The notes beneath the pieces were generated by a model. It had not been told where the DNA came from, did no database searches, and saw only the letters and a program-made list of their open reading frames with translations. A program made the position numbers and the translations under genes. 5,464 nucleotides of DNA, taken from Firmicutes bacterium UBA1535. GTDB lineage: Bacteria > Bacillota > Clostridia > Tissierellales > Sedimentibacteraceae. The stretch covers positions 1 through 5,464 of the forward strand of contig DCPV01000208.1 of NCBI GenBank assembly GCA_002323775.1, given 5' to 3'. Each line of letters starts with the position of its first letter. Position 1 is the stretch's first letter. This document shows, one piece after another, positions 5,238-5,464 of this stretch.

Positions 5238-5464
5238 GTGGTAAAAGATAAAATTATAGGATTGTTAGATATAATGTCAGAAGAACAAGCTAGTCTAATT
5301 TTAAAATATATCCAAAGCAATTTCAAATTAATACAAAAAAATACTTGGGATAATATCAAAGAAGAAGAACCAACAGACGAAGAAAAAAACATAATGAAAT
5401 TATATAAAGTTGGTGAAGAAGAATATCAGCCTTATATTTCTCATGAAGACTTAAAAAAGAAACT
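5238..5464 (+). CDS. Probable antitoxin of the RelE-family toxin (3' end outside window)
   Basis: An open frame of 75 codons from GTG 5238 runs to the window edge without a stop. It begins with an amphipathic helix (DKIIGLLDIMSEEQ, then LILKYIQ), continues through TWDNIKEEEP and is strongly acidic in the middle (EEEPTDEEK, later VGEEEYQ). It approaches its end with PYISHEDLKKK. Small acidic proteins with a Leu-rich N-terminal helix, a Trp-Asp linker and a closing FISxEExxKxLGL-like segment are familiar partners of clostridial RelE toxins; that resemblance is recalled, not searched. The N-terminal part would be the dimer and DNA-binding portion, and the disordered acidic part would wrap the toxin. 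Only 11 bp separate it from the toxin stop, with a perfect AGGAGG site. The last visible codon is Lys75 and only a few more residues are expected. The antitoxin role is inferred mainly from position. Confidence 0.72.
   Translation, partial: MVKDKIIGLLDIMSEEQASLILKYIQSNFKLIQKNTWDNIKEEEPTDEEKNIMKLYKVGEEEYQPYISHEDLKKK

Noticed and set aside
5180..5392. Minus-strand open frame of 70 codons
   Set aside because: Lies antisense to the toxin end and the antitoxin start, which has a perfect AGGAGG site on the plus strand.
1..5464. CRISPR array, tRNA, rRNA or insertion sequence
   Set aside because: No regularly spaced repeats, no tRNA-like cloverleaf, no rRNA sequence and no transposase-like frame or terminal inverted repeats were seen.

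Overview
The window is very AT-rich. All real genes lie on the plus strand, tightly packed with ATGA-type overlaps and purine-rich Shine-Dalgarno sites. Together with a BceAB-type peptide-resistance transporter and a RelE-family toxin of the kind common in anaerobic Firmicutes, this points to a low-GC Gram-positive bacterium, most likely in the Clostridia or a relative. The species cannot be named from the sequence alone.

Region 1 (1-1755) is the 3' part of an ABC importer operon. It holds the C-terminal end of one permease, a complete second permease with the cytoplasmic EAA loop, and an ATPase of the ferric iron/spermidine/thiamine importer class. Each gene overlaps the next by 4 bp, so they are probably translationally coupled. 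The substrate-binding protein and the promoter would lie to the left of the window. The substrate cannot be decided here.

Region 2 (1756-2021) is a 266-bp gap with no supported gene but with regulatory-looking structure: an extended -10 box, a hairpin followed by a T-run, a consensus TATAAT, a 15-bp perfect palindrome and a small inverted repeat, all ahead of the next ATPase gene. No convincing terminator for region 1 lies directly after its stop codon.

Region 3 (2022-4803) is a two-gene BceAB-type (peptide-7 exporter) transporter: an MacB/LolD-like ATPase and a ten-helix FtsX-family permease with a large extracellular domain between helices 7 and 8. Such transporters protect against cell-wall-targeting peptides such as bacitracin or lantibiotics, and often also act as the sensor for a BceRS two-component system. 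No kinase or regulator gene is adjacent on either side. A perfect 14-bp-stem terminator (4828-4874) closes the unit.

Region 4 (4904-5464) is a type II toxin-antitoxin module in toxin-first order. It has a near-consensus sigma-A promoter flanked by short direct repeats, a 76-aa RelE/ParE-family toxin starting at GTG, and the start of a probable antitoxin that runs off the right edge.

Nothing here proves a wholly new system. The best leads are the composite regulatory region ahead of the BceAB genes, the absence of an adjacent two-component system, and the repeat-decorated toxin promoter.
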